Source: Ursidibacter maritimus (GTDB lineage: Bacteria > Pseudomonadota > Gammaproteobacteria > Enterobacterales > Pasteurellaceae). Taken from it: a stretch of 64,000 nucleotides of DNA. Shown in pieces: positions 18,984 to 30,036 of the stretch; positions within the stretch are counted from its first letter, which is position 1, and each line of letters opens with the position of its first letter. The position numbers were made by a program, and so were the translations under genes. Location of the stretch: assembly GCF_009761395.1 (NCBI RefSeq), contig NZ_LEKN01000013.1, positions 415,843-479,842 on the forward strand. Reading direction: 5' to 3'. The notes below the pieces were generated by a model. That model was given only the letters and a program-made list of their open reading frames with translations, was not told where the DNA came from and did not search any database.

Positions 18984-21899
18984 CTATTCCTTATTACTCA
19001 CAATCACTCTCAAGCTGTCTAAACGCCAAGTGGCTTGATTAAGCTGTGTGAGTGAATCAGTTTTAATCTGCTCAAGAGCTTGAATTTCATCATTTCGGAT
19101 ATTTTTATTCACTGCTTGTAACGAGGTTAAGCGATGTAATTCAGCACTAAGTGTATGATCCGCATTCTGTTTTGCTTCTGTAATCAAAGCTTGAGCTTTT
19201 GGGGTGATTTGCTGTTCTCCAAAGCTAATCAATTTTTCGATTTCACTTCTTACCATCTTCACAATCTTATTGGCCATTTGACGATTAACCGGCTTAAGTT
19301 GTTTCTCCAGCCCCACAAAAGAGACTTGTTCGGCAAGATCATTTCCTTTGCTATCAAGCAATACTCTCACTGGCGTAGGGGGTAAGAAACGGGTCAGTTG
19401 CAAGCCTTTTGGTGCTTGTGCTTCAACAATGTAAATCGCTTCTAATAACAGCGTTCCTGCCGGTAAATTCTTATTAACTAATAGAGAGACTGCACTTTTA
19501 CCAATATCGCCTGATGTAATGAGATCAATGCCGTTACGAATCATCGGGTGATCCCACGTTAAGAAGAGCACATCTTCTCGCATTAACGCTAACTCACGAT
19601 TAAATGTTACAGTGCTACCATCTTCCGCAAGACCTGGGAAGTCAGGAACAAGCATATGCCCTGTTGGGCTAATTACGATACTTTGCTCACCTAAATCTTC
19701 TTGTTCTAAGCCAATCACATCAAATAGTTTTAGGGCAAAATTGACTAATTGCGGGTTATTGTCTTGCTCTGCTATGGCTTGTGCTAACTCTTGGGCCTTT
19801 TCGCCACCGTTAGAATTGAGCTCAAGTAAACGATCTCGGCCTTTCTCTAATTCTGATTTTAGTTGCTGTTGGCGTTTATACGTTTGCTCGATAAATTGCT
19901 CAAACTCAGGCGAATGTTCAGGCTTAACCAAATAATGTTCCAGTTTTTCGCCGAACTCACGAAATAGCGTTGCTCCCATAGGGCAAGTTTCTTCAAATGC
20001 ATTCAAACCCTTATGATACCAATCCACCAACACACTTTGAGCAGATTGTTCAAAACAAGGAACATGAATTTGAATATCATATTTCTGCCCAATACGGTCT
20101 AAACGCCCGATGCTCTGTTCAAGTAAATCAGGGTTATCAGGTAGATTAAACAATACAAGATTTCGTGCAAATTGGAAGTTACGTCCTTCAGAGCCAATGC
20201 TAGAGCTAATTAAAACTTGGGCGCCGTCTTCTTGCTGAGCAAAATACGCTGATGCTTTGTCACGTTCGACAATCGACATTTTCTCGTGGAACACCGCCGA
20301 ACGAATCCCTTCTTTTTCTCGCAATACTTGCTCAAGTTGAATAGCGGTATCCGCGTGTTTACAAATAACCAAAATTTTCTCATCACGATGGTTTTTTAAG
20401 AATGTCATCAACCATTCAATCCGAGGATCAAATTCAAACCATTTTGCATCAGGGTTCATTCGTTGGAATAGACGTTCTGGGTAAAGCAAATCTTCTTTTG
20501 TATTTCCCTTCATTATCCCCATTACTTTCAACGCATTCGCATACTGTTTTGGCATTTCAAGGGTAATTTGATTGAAAAGACGATGTGGGAAACCTTTGAC
20601 GCCTTGACGAGTATTACGGAACAATACTCGGCTAGTTCCGTGACGGTCAATCAGTTCACTAATCAACTCTTGGCGAACCTCTAAACGTTGCTCCGCACTG
20701 CACTCAGGAGCGTTGATAACTCGTAACATTGGCTCAACGTCTTCTTCTGCAAGTAGCTCGCTAATACTATTCTGTTCTTGCGTATTGAGCGGTTTATCAT
20801 TCAATAAGGTCGCAACGGCATCTGCCACCGGCTGATACTGTTTTTGCTCTTCAACAAAAGCATTGTAATCATAGAAACGATCGGCATCTAATAATGCCAA
20901 GCGAGCAAAGTGGCTCTCTTGCCCTAATTGCTCTGGTGTGGCGGTTAATAATAACACCGCAGGAATTTGTTTTGCTAATTCCGCCACAAATTGATATGCC
21001 AAACTTGGATTTTGCTCATTCCATTCTAGGTGATGGGCTTCATCAACAATTAGCATATCCCATTGACTTTCAAGAATCTGTTTTGCACGTTGCGGACTTT
21101 GCGATAACCAATCAATAGAACAAATGACTAAAGATTCCGTTTCAAAAGGGTTTTCACTGATATCATTGTCGTCATCATCTTTTTTGTTGAAATCCGCACA
21201 ACGTTCTTCATCAAACAATGAGAAATTAAGACTAAAACGGCGAAGCATTTCTACAAGCCATTGGTGTTGCAAACTTTCAGGTACAAGCACTAACACTCGC
21301 TCAACTCGCCCTGAGAAAAGCTGTTGCTGTAAGATCATACCAGCTTCAATGGTTTTACCTAAACCAACTTCATCGGCAAGTAATACTCGTGGAGCAACAC
21401 GCTGCCCAACTTCTTTAGCAATATGTAATTGATGTGGAATTAGACTGGCTCGAATGCCTTGCATTCCGCGCAGATGAGATTGAAATTGTGCTTGCTGAAA
21501 TTGGAAAGCACGATAACGTAAGGCAAAACGATCACTGCGATCAATCTGTGCAGAGAAAAGACGATCTTGCGGTTTGCTGAAACTAATTTTATGCTCCAAC
21601 ATCATCTCTGGTAGAACCGCATCTTCGCCAGAATCTACTCGCTTGCCAAGATAAATCGCAACGCCTTGATTTTCAACCACATCATCAATATCAAGTTGCC
21701 AACCTTCAAGGCTCGTAATACGATCCCCTTGCTGAAATTGCACACGAGTTAATGGTGCAACAGCCACCGCATACACACGCTGTTCATCTGATGCAGGAAA
21801 ATCAATGGTTACTGTGCGATTATCAACCGCTTGTACTATTCCTAAACCTAAATTATTTTCCGATTCACTGATCCAACGTTGCCCAACAACAAAACTCAT
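18984..21899 (-). CDS. rapA: RapA (HepA), RNA polymerase recycling ATPase
   Basis: Swi2/Snf2-type ATPase that binds core RNA polymerase and promotes its recycling. N-terminal Tudor-like domains (about 1-110) precede helicase lobe 1 with Walker [18 protein letters not shown] (about 172-188) and [11 protein letters not shown], then lobe 2 with [20 protein letters not shown] and the [11 protein letters not shown] motif. 971 aa compared with 968 in E. coli. Convergent with upp. Confidence 0.97.
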   Translation of the reverse strand: MSFVVGQRWISESENNLGLGIVQAVDNRTVTIDFPASDEQRVYAVAVAPLTRVQFQQGDRITSLEGWQLDIDDVVENQGVAIYLGKRVDSGEDAVLPEMMLEHKISFSKPQDRLFSAQIDRSDRFALRYRAFQFQQAQFQSHLRGMQGIRASLIPHQLHIAKEVGQRVAPRVLLADEVGLGKTIEAGMILQQQLFSGRVERVLVLVPESLQHQWLVEMLRRFSLNFSLFDEERCADFNKKDDDDNDISENPFETESLVICSIDWLSQSPQRAKQILESQWDMLIVDEAHHLEWNEQNPSLAYQFVAELAKQIPAVLLLTATPEQLGQESHFARLALLDADRFYDYNAFVEEQKQYQPVADAVATLLNDKPLNTQEQNSISELLAEEDVEPMLRVINAPECSAEQRLEVRQELISELIDRHGTSRVLFRNTRQGVKGFPHRLFNQITLEMPKQYANALKVMGIMKGNTKEDLLYPERLFQRMNPDAKWFEFDPRIEWLMTFLKNHRDEKILVICKHADTAIQLEQVLREKEGIRSAVFHEKMSIVERDKASAYFAQQEDGAQVLISSSIGSEGRNFQFARNLVLFNLPDNPDLLEQSIGRLDRIGQKYDIQIHVPCFEQSAQSVLVDWYHKGLNAFEETCPMGATLFREFGEKLEHYLVKPEHSPEFEQFIEQTYKRQQQLKSELEKGRDRLLELNSNGGEKAQELAQAIAEQDNNPQLVNFALKLFDVIGLEQEDLGEQSIVISPTGHMLVPDFPGLAEDGSTVTFNRELALMREDVLFLTWDHPMIRNGIDLITSGDIGKSAVSLLVNKNLPAGTLLLEAIYIVEAQAPKGLQLTRFLPPTPVRVLLDSKGNDLAEQVSFVGLEKQLKPVNRQMANKIVKMVRSEIEKLISFGEQQITPKAQALITEAKQNADHTLSAELHRLTSLQAVNKNIRNDEIQALEQIKTDSLTQLNQATWRLDSLRVIVSNKE

Positions 21900-22014
21900 A
21901 ATATCCTCTTTTTATTTTCTTTAAGTGGTTATTTTACCTGATTTTTCTTTTGGTAAGCGGCAAGATTTGCCGAAACTTTTGCAAATCTCGTGCGACTGTT
22001 TAGTTTTATGGCGA

Positions 22015-23355
22015 TTACAAACTCTGATAGAGTTTAAACGCTTGTCCGTCGGACATACTCGCAAGATAGTCACAAATAATTCTTGGACGCTTACTCTCTT
22101 CGTTCTGTTTCCAACGTTCTGCTACACTTTTTGGTAGCAAGCGGGTTGGGTCGCAACTGAGCATATCAAATAATTCCATTAAAATTCTCTGCCCTTTATA
22201 TTCCACCCGCTGCGTTTTGACATCACAAATCACATATTGATAAACAAACGCTTTTAACACATCTAAAACTTGTTTGACTTCTTTTGGCAAACAGGCGTTA
22301 AAACGCAGTAATGGCTCATCAAAATCTGCCGTTTCGTGCCATTTTACGTTAGTGACAAAATAATTGACCAATCCGCCAATCACATCTTTTCGTTCATAGC
22401 GGTGAGATGAGAATAATTTCTGGCTAATTTCAGGTAAGCGTTTTTGTAGCCATTCCGATTCACATTCCAATAAGGCTTTTTCGGCATATTGCCACGACTG
22501 TGGTGTTACCATTCCCCCCACAATCGCATCCTCTAAATCGTGTACGCCATAAGCAATATCATCGGCAAGTTCCATAATACTGCAATCAAGGGATTTATAC
22601 CGCGTAGTATTCGGCAACTGCGGATTTGGATTTAGCATTACCGTTGTAAATAAAATGCGATCTGGTTCGGATAATGGCTCAAGTACCCAGTCGAAAAAGT
22701 GTTTATCATCATCGAATAAGCCTTTGCTCGTTTTCATTTGATGCAAGTTGATGTAACGGTTTTCTGGAATGACTTTAGGCTCTTGGGGGAAAGTCTTTGA
22801 CAGCAATGCAGGATATTTGATGATGCCGAGTAAGGTTCGGCGAGTTAAATTCATTCCTGCGTTTTCAGTATAAGGCTCTAACTGTGTCACAATACGGAAA
22901 GATTGGGCGTTCCCTTCAAATCCGCCAAGTTCTCGCATTTTGTAATTTAACGCCATCTCGCCACCGTGTCCAAAAGGCGGATGCCCAATATCGTGAGCAA
23001 AACAGAGCGATTCAATTAGGCTACGAGAAGGAAGTAAAGCGGTGAGATCTTGCCCAAAATTTGCAAATTTTTGCAGAGAACAGACCGCTTGAAATCCTAC
23101 TTTGTCTTCATTTAATTTAGCTCTCAAACTGCTGCCGATTTGAGCAGCTTCAAGAGAGTGAGTTAAACGTGTACGATAAAAATCATCTTCCCCAACCGCG
23201 TGAATTTGCGTTTTGGCTTGTAAACAACGAAAGGCTTCAGAGTGTAAAATCCGCCCACGATCTCGTTGAAATGGCGAACGATGATCTTGCTCTCGCTGTT
23301 TATCCCCTAAAAAGCGTGCTGTCCAAATGCTATTTTTGATTTGTGTATCTGTCAT
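22015..23355 (-). CDS. dgt: Deoxyguanosinetriphosphate triphosphohydrolase-like protein
   Basis: HD-domain dNTP triphosphohydrolase, type 2 Dgt-like, converting dNTPs (dGTP preferred in characterised members) to nucleoside plus triphosphate. The metal site is visible: His66 in TRLTHSLEA and His121-Asp122 in [17 protein letters not shown], with the later Asp in [16 protein letters not shown]. 446 aa. Related dNTPases deplete dNTPs during phage infection, but nothing here shows a defence role. Confidence 0.9.
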   Translation of the reverse strand: MTDTQIKNSIWTARFLGDKQREQDHRSPFQRDRGRILHSEAFRCLQAKTQIHAVGEDDFYRTRLTHSLEAAQIGSSLRAKLNEDKVGFQAVCSLQKFANFGQDLTALLPSRSLIESLCFAHDIGHPPFGHGGEMALNYKMRELGGFEGNAQSFRIVTQLEPYTENAGMNLTRRTLLGIIKYPALLSKTFPQEPKVIPENRYINLHQMKTSKGLFDDDKHFFDWVLEPLSEPDRILFTTVMLNPNPQLPNTTRYKSLDCSIMELADDIAYGVHDLEDAIVGGMVTPQSWQYAEKALLECESEWLQKRLPEISQKLFSSHRYERKDVIGGLVNYFVTNVKWHETADFDEPLLRFNACLPKEVKQVLDVLKAFVYQYVICDVKTQRVEYKGQRILMELFDMLSCDPTRLLPKSVAERWKQNEESKRPRIICDYLASMSDGQAFKLYQSL

Positions 23356-23442
23356 TATGCGTCCTTATCGTAATAGATCTACGGCATTTAGTACTTTTCA
23401 GCTATAATACGCTCTTTTTATTTCTGTTCAATCATTATCCAA

Positions 23443-24762
23443 ATGGCACTTTTTTATACTGATAAATCTGCAAAAAAATCCACTAAACTAACCGCTTTAC
23501 AACGCTTTGATATTCAAGATTTAGATTATCAAGGTTTAGGTGTTGCAAAGTTAAATGGTAAAACGTGGTTTGTGGAAAATGCCTTGCCGAATGAGCAAGT
23601 AGAAGCCACGATTTTGGAAGAAAAACGCCAATATGGACGAGCCAAAGCGGTACGATTTTTGCAAAAATCTGCAACTCGACAATTGCCAGCTTGTACAATT
23701 TACAGTCAGTGTGGCGGTTGCCAGATGCAACATTTGCCTGTAGAACTACAACGAGAAACCAAACAAAAGGCGTTATTTCAACGTTTGCAAAAACTACAAT
23801 CTCAACCCATTCAGCACCACGAAATGCTTGTTGGTTCGGCGTTTGGCTATCGCCGCCGAGCTAAATTACATATTAGCTTAACTAAAAATGCACTATCTCT
23901 TGGTTTCCGCCAAGCAAATTCTCAAACGGTTATTCCCCTTGAGTATTGCAATGTGTTAGAGCCTGAACTTGCACAACTTCTTCCCTATTTACAACAATGT
24001 TTTGCTAACTGGAAACAGAAAAAATTACTTGGTCATATTGAGTTAGTCCGAGCGGATAATGGCGTTGCCCTGTTATTGCGTCATCTTGGGAAATTACACC
24101 TTGATGATGAAAAAGCCTTGAGAGATTTTGCGGAGCAACATCATTTATTGTTATTTGTGATGCTAGATAAAGAGCAGATTGAACAGTGGCGTGGCGATCT
24201 ACCTTACTATGAAATCAATGGCTTATCCTTGCGTTTTTCAATTCGTGATTTTATTCAAATCAATGCAGCTTTAAATCAGAAAATGGTCAATCAAGCAATC
24301 GAATGGCTGGCACTTTCTAAACAAGATCGTGTGTTAGATCTCTTTTGTGGAATGGGCAATTTTACCTTGCCGATGGCAAAATTTGCCCAACAAGTTGTAG
24401 GGATTGAAGGAGTTGAACCAATGGTTGAGCAAGCAAGGCAAAATGCTGAACTCAATCAAATTGAAAATGCACAATTTTTCCAAACCGACCTAGACCAACC
24501 ATTTGTCGATAAGCCTTGGGCAAAGCAAAGCTTTAATAAAGTGCTACTTGATCCTGCTCGTAACGGTGCATTATTTGCTCTCGACCATCTCTGTCAGCTC
24601 TCGCCAGAGCGGATTGTGTATGTTTCGTGCAACCCTGCCACCTTAGTGAGAGATGCGGAAAAACTAATCCAACAAGGTTATCGTCTCGAAAAATGTGCAA
24701 TGATCGATATGTTCCCTCACACAGGGCATTTAGAGTCGATTTCGTTGTTTGTTAAGGCATAA
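23443..24762 (+). CDS. rlmD: RlmD (RumA), 23S rRNA (uracil1939-C5)-methyltransferase
   Basis: SAM-dependent enzyme methylating U1939 of 23S rRNA. An N-terminal TRAM domain (about 12-70) is followed by an iron-sulfur cysteine cluster (ACTIYSQCGGCQMQH, about 83-97) and the methyltransferase domain with VLDLFCGMGNFTLPMA, LLDPARNGA and the catalytic motif VSCNPATLVRD. 439 aa. It is divergent from dgt across 87 bp; a TATAAT at 23403-23408 is a plausible -10. Confidence 0.95.
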   Translation: MALFYTDKSAKKSTKLTALQRFDIQDLDYQGLGVAKLNGKTWFVENALPNEQVEATILEEKRQYGRAKAVRFLQKSATRQLPACTIYSQCGGCQMQHLPVELQRETKQKALFQRLQKLQSQPIQHHEMLVGSAFGYRRRAKLHISLTKNALSLGFRQANSQTVIPLEYCNVLEPELAQLLPYLQQCFANWKQKKLLGHIELVRADNGVALLLRHLGKLHLDDEKALRDFAEQHHLLLFVMLDKEQIEQWRGDLPYYEINGLSLRFSIRDFIQINAALNQKMVNQAIEWLALSKQDRVLDLFCGMGNFTLPMAKFAQQVVGIEGVEPMVEQARQNAELNQIENAQFFQTDLDQPFVDKPWAKQSFNKVLLDPARNGALFALDHLCQLSPERIVYVSCNPATLVRDAEKLIQQGYRLEKCAMIDMFPHTGHLESISLFVKA

Positions 24763-24774
24763 ATACGAAATAAG

Positions 24775-24832
24775 TTAAGCGGTCAGTTTATTACCATTTT
24801 TTACAAAATTCACTACATAACCTACCGCTTAA
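24775..24832. terminator. Inverted uptake-signal pair as bidirectional terminator
   Basis: TTAAGCGGT (24775-24783) and ACCGCTTAA (24824-24832) are inverted copies of the DNA-uptake word, placed between the convergent rlmD and TorD-like genes. The right flank has T/A-rich runs. Confidence 0.6.
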
Positions 24833-24851
24833 TACAAATAACGACTAGGTA

Positions 24852-25421
24852 TTAGTCGTGCAATTCTTCTTCACTTTCTTCCAATTCATCAGCCATTGCA
24901 CTGAGTGCATCACGCGTTAATTGAGCAAGGGCTTTGTAAAAGCCGGTATCAAAGGCTTCCACTTTGCCTAAAAATTTACTCAAGCAAGGTAATAAAAAGG
25001 TTTCAAAAAGTGTTTGTTGGGCTTGGGTTGAAGCTAGATTGTCTTCAATCCAAGATGCTGTAAGCAGTAATAATGCAATATGATCAGGGGTGTCTAATTC
25101 AGGCATTCCACGCTGTTGGCGAAAGGCGACAAAATCATTTACGTTTAATCCATAGGCAGAAATTGTTGTAGCAATAGCACCGTTATTTGCAAAAAGATCT
25201 TGATAACTCACCGCTAGTTGCGTAGGGTTAGCACCCTTCTCAAGGGTGGTTAGAGCTTGGTCGCTTTGAGTGTCGGTGGATAATGCCCAGTTGCTACGAA
25301 GTCCACCTTGTGCCAACCACGCAAAAGTGCCTGCTAAAATAGGATCAGTAGGTGAACGGTAAAATAGATTGCCAAATAAACGGCAAAGTAGAGAAAAATC
25401 GTTAATTATTGTTTGGTTCAT
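24852..25421 (-). CDS. TorD/DmsD-family redox-enzyme maturation chaperone
   Basis: All-helical chaperone of the TorD family, which binds twin-arginine signal peptides of molybdoenzymes before export. Seen are the N-terminal LCRLFGNLFYRSP, the central LAVSYQDLFANNG and TPDHIALLLLTASWIEDN, which carries the family E/D-P-D-H motif (residues near 112). 189 aa, with an acidic C-tail. No molybdoenzyme gene is nearby, so the client is unknown. Confidence 0.82.
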   Translation of the reverse strand: MNQTIINDFSLLCRLFGNLFYRSPTDPILAGTFAWLAQGGLRSNWALSTDTQSDQALTTLEKGANPTQLAVSYQDLFANNGAIATTISAYGLNVNDFVAFRQQRGMPELDTPDHIALLLLTASWIEDNLASTQAQQTLFETFLLPCLSKFLGKVEAFDTGFYKALAQLTRDALSAMADELEESEEELHD

Positions 25422-25491
25422 TATGTGTAATCAATTGAAATAAAAATGCTATGTTACACGAATCCATAGCAGAAACGAAAAGGAAAATAGG

Positions 25492-26337
25492 ATGAAATAT
25501 ATCGGTGCACACGTTAGTGCTTCTGGCGGTGTGGAAAATGCAGTGCTACGCTCGGTTGAAATTGGCGCAAATGCCTTTGCATTATTTACGAAAAACCAAC
25601 GTCAATGGAAAGCTCCGCCACTTAAACAAGAGACTATTGAAAAATTTAAACGTTTTTGCCAAGTGCATCAGTTTTCTGCCGATCAAATTTTGCCCCACGA
25701 TAGTTATTTGATTAACCTGGGTAATCCTGAAGTGGATAATTTAGAAAAATCTCGTGAAGCTTTTATTGATGAGATGCAACGTTGCGATCAACTTGGTTTA
25801 AAATTACTTAATTTTCACCCGGGTAGCCATCTAAATAAGATTTCAGAAAAAGAATGTTTGGCTCGTATTGCTGAATCGCTCAATATCGCAATAGATACTG
25901 TACCCAATGTGATTGCAGTTCTGGAAAATACCGCAGGGCAGGGTTCAAACTTAGGTTGGCGATTTGAACATTTGGCTGAAATCATTGAACAAGTAGAAGA
26001 TAAATCGAGAGTCGGAGTCTGTTTAGATACTTGTCATTTATTTTCTGCAGGTTATGACATCAGTTCATTAGCAAGCTGTGAGCAAGTCTTTAGTGAATTC
26101 TCTGATGTTGTAGGTTTTGACTATTTGCGTGGTATGCACATCAATGGATCTAAAACGCCATTAGCCAGCCGAGTAGATAGACACGATACGTTACGAGAAG
26201 GCACAATTGGAACAGATGTGTTTCAGTTTATTATGCAAGACTCACGTTTTGACCGCATTCCGCTCATTTTAGAAACAATCAAACCAGAAATCTGGGCTGA
26301 TGAGATAAATTTTTTACGTTCGTTGGAACAAAAGTAA
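25492..26337 (+). CDS. nfo: Endonuclease IV (AP endonuclease)
   Basis: Zinc-dependent apurinic/apyrimidinic endonuclease of base-excision repair. The TIM-barrel metal ligands appear as [15 protein letters not shown] (start), NFHPGSHLN (about 101-109), VLENTAGQG with Glu, [16 protein letters not shown] and [23 protein letters not shown]. 281 aa. Good ribosome binding site (AGGAAA). Divergent from the TorD-like gene. Confidence 0.97.
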   Translation: MKYIGAHVSASGGVENAVLRSVEIGANAFALFTKNQRQWKAPPLKQETIEKFKRFCQVHQFSADQILPHDSYLINLGNPEVDNLEKSREAFIDEMQRCDQLGLKLLNFHPGSHLNKISEKECLARIAESLNIAIDTVPNVIAVLENTAGQGSNLGWRFEHLAEIIEQVEDKSRVGVCLDTCHLFSAGYDISSLASCEQVFSEFSDVVGFDYLRGMHINGSKTPLASRVDRHDTLREGTIGTDVFQFIMQDSRFDRIPLILETIKPEIWADEINFLRSLEQK

Positions 26338-26356
26338 GTTATACTTGTCGGACGAC

Positions 26357-26390
26357 TGGCTCAGGTAATTATCTGAGCCAATTATTTTAT
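26357..26390 (+). terminator. Intrinsic terminator of nfo
   Basis: TGGCTCAG (26357-26364) pairs with CTGAGCCA (26373-26380), followed by ATTATTTTAT. Confidence 0.75.
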
Positions 26391-26454
26391 ACCGTTTATT
26401 TATTCAATTTTTTAGGAGTGCTTCGCTTTTCTGTTCTGGCGAGACAAATTTATT

Positions 26455-27003
26455 ATGCAAAAATTATTTTTCACACTGACAAAATCAGTTTTCATTATGA
26501 TGAGCTTGATTACATTAGCGACTTATTCTTCGTTAGCAAATGCAAGTTTAAGTACTAAAGCGGCAACACCAAACCAAATTCTCAATCAACAAGTTACAGT
26601 GAAAAATAAGGTTTTAGCTAAGGATACGTCAAATCATCACACCGTAAGCAACGCTAACAAAGTTCTCTCAACTTATCGCCAATGGGCAGGTACTCGCTAC
26701 CGTTTAGGTGGCACAACTAAAGCCGGTATTGATTGTTCTGCATTTGTTAGAACCACAATGAGTAATGCCTTTAATATTCATCTTCCACGCTCTACAGCAG
26801 AACAAAGACACGCTGGAAAATCGATTTCAAAATCAGACCTAAAACCAGGCGATTTAGTTTTCTTCCGCAAGAATAATCACGTTGGTGTTTATATTGGCGG
26901 TGGCAAATTTGTTCACGCAAGCTCTAGTCGAGGCGTTATAACCAGTTCTTTATCTGAAAAATACTGGGCAAAAACTTACACACAATCACGCCGAGTACTT
27001 TAA
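26455..27003 (+). CDS. NlpC/P60-family murein hydrolase
   Basis: Secreted cysteine peptidase that probably cleaves peptidoglycan stem peptides or cross-links, like E. coli MepS and NlpC. An N-terminal hydrophobic signal (about 1-30, ending near ANA) lacks a lipobox, so it is predicted periplasmic rather than lipidated. A short linker precedes the NlpC/P60 domain (about 70-180). The catalytic set is visible: Cys94 in GIDCSAF, His142 in NHVGVYIG and His154 in KFVHASSS. 182 aa. Confidence 0.9.
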   Translation: MQKLFFTLTKSVFIMMSLITLATYSSLANASLSTKAATPNQILNQQVTVKNKVLAKDTSNHHTVSNANKVLSTYRQWAGTRYRLGGTTKAGIDCSAFVRTTMSNAFNIHLPRSTAEQRHAGKSISKSDLKPGDLVFFRKNNHVGVYIGGGKFVHASSSRGVITSSLSEKYWAKTYTQSRRVL

Positions 27004-27015
27004 ACTGTTCTAGTT

Positions 27016-27453
27016 TTAAGCCGCATATCTTGTTTGATGATGAGATGTGCGGTTTCTTATTTGGTGAACCACATTTGTAATGACACCCGCAACCTGAACT
27101 TCATTCCAATCTGAAATGCGTAAATTAGGTTCAGCTACATCAAGTGAAAATAAGATCTTTTCTTGACCAATTTGATTAAAAAACTGGTAAAACTTATATT
27201 CACCATTTTTCTCAATCACAAAAAGATCGTTAATTAAGATCTGCTCACTTTGCTCTACAATTAAAAGATCATCTAACTCAATGCCCCACGCAATCAGATT
27301 TGGATTTTTAACGTGAATAAAAAAGGTATCTGTTGGTTTACGAATACAAAGTGAATTGAGATCTAATTTAATTGAACGCTGGGCGTTAAAATCACGATAT
27401 AACGGTATTGGTTGATAAGATAATTCACGTGTTAATGTTCTAAGATGTGCCAT
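27016..27453 (-). CDS. UmuD/LexA-like (S24-fold) protein without visible catalytic dyad, SOS-controlled
   Basis: The 145-aa protein resembles the C-terminal domain of UmuD: LCIRKPTDTFFIHVKN, GIELDDLLIVEQSE and VQVAGVITNVVHQIR align with the UmuD blocks ending GDLLIVD and VFGVVIHVV. Where UmuD has the nucleophile in SGDSM this protein reads VKNPN, and the lysine region reads YKFYQFF, so self-cleavage looks impossible. The start at 27453 (MAHLRTL) is chosen for its AGGAG ribosome binding site; an upstream in-frame ATG at 27492 lacks one. Two SOS boxes precede it. No umuC is adjacent. Role unknown; it could be a pseudo-UmuD partner for a polymerase. Confidence 0.7.
   Translation of the reverse strand: MAHLRTLTRELSYQPIPLYRDFNAQRSIKLDLNSLCIRKPTDTFFIHVKNPNLIAWGIELDDLLIVEQSEQILINDLFVIEKNGEYKFYQFFNQIGQEKILFSLDVAEPNLRISDWNEVQVAGVITNVVHQIRNRTSHHQTRYAA
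27018..27062. terminator. Hairpin between convergent nlpC-type and UmuD-like genes
   Basis: AAGCCGCATATCT (27018-27030) pairs, with two wobbles, with AGATGTGCGGTTT (27043-27055), followed by CTTATTT. It lies within the last codons of the UmuD-like gene and probably ends the NlpC/P60 transcript. Confidence 0.6.
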
Positions 27454-27505
27454 ATTTTGCTCCTGCTGTTTTACAGTCTGATTTTTATTCAATACGATCA
27501 GTAAA

Positions 27506-27546
27506 CTGTGTGTTTATACAGGTTATTTTACTGTTCAAAAAAACAG
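27506..27546 (-). promoter_or_regulatory. Tandem LexA (SOS) boxes
   Basis: Two exact CTGT-N8-ACAG matches: 27506-27521 (N8 GTGTTTAT) and 27531-27546 (N8 TCAAAAAA). Centres are 25 bp apart. They lie 53-93 bp upstream of the chosen start of the UmuD-like gene. Both match the gammaproteobacterial LexA core at all eight fixed bases. Confidence 0.85.
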
Positions 27547-27600
27547 TGTCAATAAAAAGATCGATTTTTTTTGTAAATTTATACAGTGCCATAAATCAGA

Positions 27601-27640
27601 TCCAAATAAAAAGCCATAGTCAAGTTAATGACTATGGCTT
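27601..27640 (-). terminator. Intrinsic terminator of pepB
   Basis: AAGCCATAGTCA (27611-27622) pairs with TGACTATGGCTT (27629-27640). On the minus strand the stem is followed by TTTTTATTTGG. Confidence 0.88.
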
Positions 27641-27659
27641 ATATTCACATCAAGTTATC

Positions 27660-28952
27660 TTATTTGGATAAAAGTAAATTTGCTAAGGTTTTAATTCCAA
27701 TCCCTGTTGCGCCGGTTGCCCATAAATCACTTGCGGTTTTACGGAATGTTGCTGCACAGTCGATATGCAACCAATTTTGTTGATAATTTTTCACAAAATA
27801 AGATAAGAATGCCGTTGCAGTGCTTGCTCCTGCTGGTACAGGCACAGAGCCTACGTTTGCAATATCGGCAAAGGAAGAAGCGGTTTGATTACGATGGAAA
27901 TCTTCAAATGGTAAACGCCAGAATGGTTCTTTTTCAGATTTTGCTGATTGTAATAAATCTGATACTAATTGTTCGTCCATTGAGAGTACTGCGTGGTAAT
28001 CATTTCCTACGGCAACTTTTGCCGCCCCTGTTAAAGTGGCACAATCCACAATAAATTGTGGGTTTTGTTTATCTGCTTCAATTAAACCATCAGCTAAGAC
28101 TAATCGTCCTTCGGCATCGGTATTAAGCACTTCAACAGTCACGCCATTACGATAATGAATAATATCCCCTAGTTTAAATGCGCGGCTACTTACCATATTT
28201 TCAGCACAGCAGAGATAAAGTTTGACACGCTGATTCAAACCACGAGCAATCGCTAAGCCTAGAGCACCCGTTACTAATGCTGCTCCACCCATATCTGTAC
28301 GCATTGTGGACATTGAATCACTCGGTTTAATGCTATATCCGCCTGAATCAAATGTAATTCCTTTGCCAACTAAACAAGCTAACACAGGTGCGTCAGGGTT
28401 TCCTGTTGGGTTGAAATCAAGCTGTAACATCGCTGGCATATTAGCAGAGCCTTTACCAACGGTCCAAATACCTAAATAACCACGATCTTTTACTGCTTCA
28501 CGAGAGATGATTTCAAAAGATACTTTACCTTTGCCTGCATATTTATCCGCTTGATGGACAATAAATTCAGCCGCTTTGTGAGCTAATACTTCAGGAGTTA
28601 ATACATCAGATGGTTCATTGATAATTTCACGAGTAAAAGTTGAACAAGCTAAACGAGCATCAAATTCAGCCTGATCGCTATTTAATGCAGGGAATGTGAT
28701 TTCTCCTGTACTTTTTACGCTCACAAAGCCTTGTTGGAACGCCCAGCTTTCTTCTAATCCCCAGCCTTCGCCAACCAATGCAACATTTAAAATACCTTGA
28801 TTTTTAATTTTACGAGCGGCTTTTTGAATACTCACTAAAGGGTCTTTCTGTAAATGAATAGTCATTCTATTTTGATTTGCCGAAAGTAGGGCATCTTTTC
28901 CCCACTGCTCTGCGGCAGGCTGTGTTGATAGTATGATTTGCATTGCTGACAT
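27660..28952 (-). CDS. pepB: Peptidase B, M17 leucyl-aminopeptidase family
   Basis: Cytosolic metallo-aminopeptidase of family M17. The active-site blocks are present: [19 protein letters not shown] with the metal-binding Lys/Asp, MRTDMGGAA, and [14 protein letters not shown], the M17 signature. 430 aa matches PepB rather than the longer PepA. The start at 28952 has AAGGA upstream. Monocistronic, with a strong terminator. Confidence 0.93.
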   Translation of the reverse strand: MSAMQIILSTQPAAEQWGKDALLSANQNRMTIHLQKDPLVSIQKAARKIKNQGILNVALVGEGWGLEESWAFQQGFVSVKSTGEITFPALNSDQAEFDARLACSTFTREIINEPSDVLTPEVLAHKAAEFIVHQADKYAGKGKVSFEIISREAVKDRGYLGIWTVGKGSANMPAMLQLDFNPTGNPDAPVLACLVGKGITFDSGGYSIKPSDSMSTMRTDMGGAALVTGALGLAIARGLNQRVKLYLCCAENMVSSRAFKLGDIIHYRNGVTVEVLNTDAEGRLVLADGLIEADKQNPQFIVDCATLTGAAKVAVGNDYHAVLSMDEQLVSDLLQSAKSEKEPFWRLPFEDFHRNQTASSFADIANVGSVPVPAGASTATAFLSYFVKNYQQNWLHIDCAATFRKTASDLWATGATGIGIKTLANLLLSK

Positions 28953-28978
28953 AATGTGTCCTTATGTTATAAAAATGA

Positions 28979-29034
28979 TAAGCGGTCAGTTAGGCAGAAA
29001 ATTTTGCAAATTTTTAGCACAATCTCACCGCTTA
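28979..29034 (-). terminator. Inverted uptake-signal pair downstream of the e(P4) gene
   Basis: TAAGCGGT (28979-28986) and ACCGCTTA (29027-29034) form an inverted pair. The left copy has the full extended uptake motif with TTTTGCAAATTTTT downstream. Confidence 0.55.
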
Positions 29035-29046
29035 GATGAAAATAAA

Positions 29047-29910
<864 letters not shown>

Positions 29911-30036
29911 CTAAAATTTGTTAAGAACGAGTAAAGAGATTGATTTTTAGTGGATTTCTATTATCTTACCTTTCCGAAAGTTTATGCAACTTTCAGTATA
30001 TCGATAACTAATATTATTCACTTGAAAGGAAACACA

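Noticed and set aside
22015..23355. dgt as part of a phage-defence island
   Set aside because: It is an intact housekeeping-type dNTPase with normal composition, flanked by core genes and far from the CRISPR and DUF488 loci.
27454..27492. Upstream ATG for the UmuD-like gene
   Set aside because: No ribosome binding site there, while the ATG at 27453 has AGGAG; the extension would be 13 unconserved residues.
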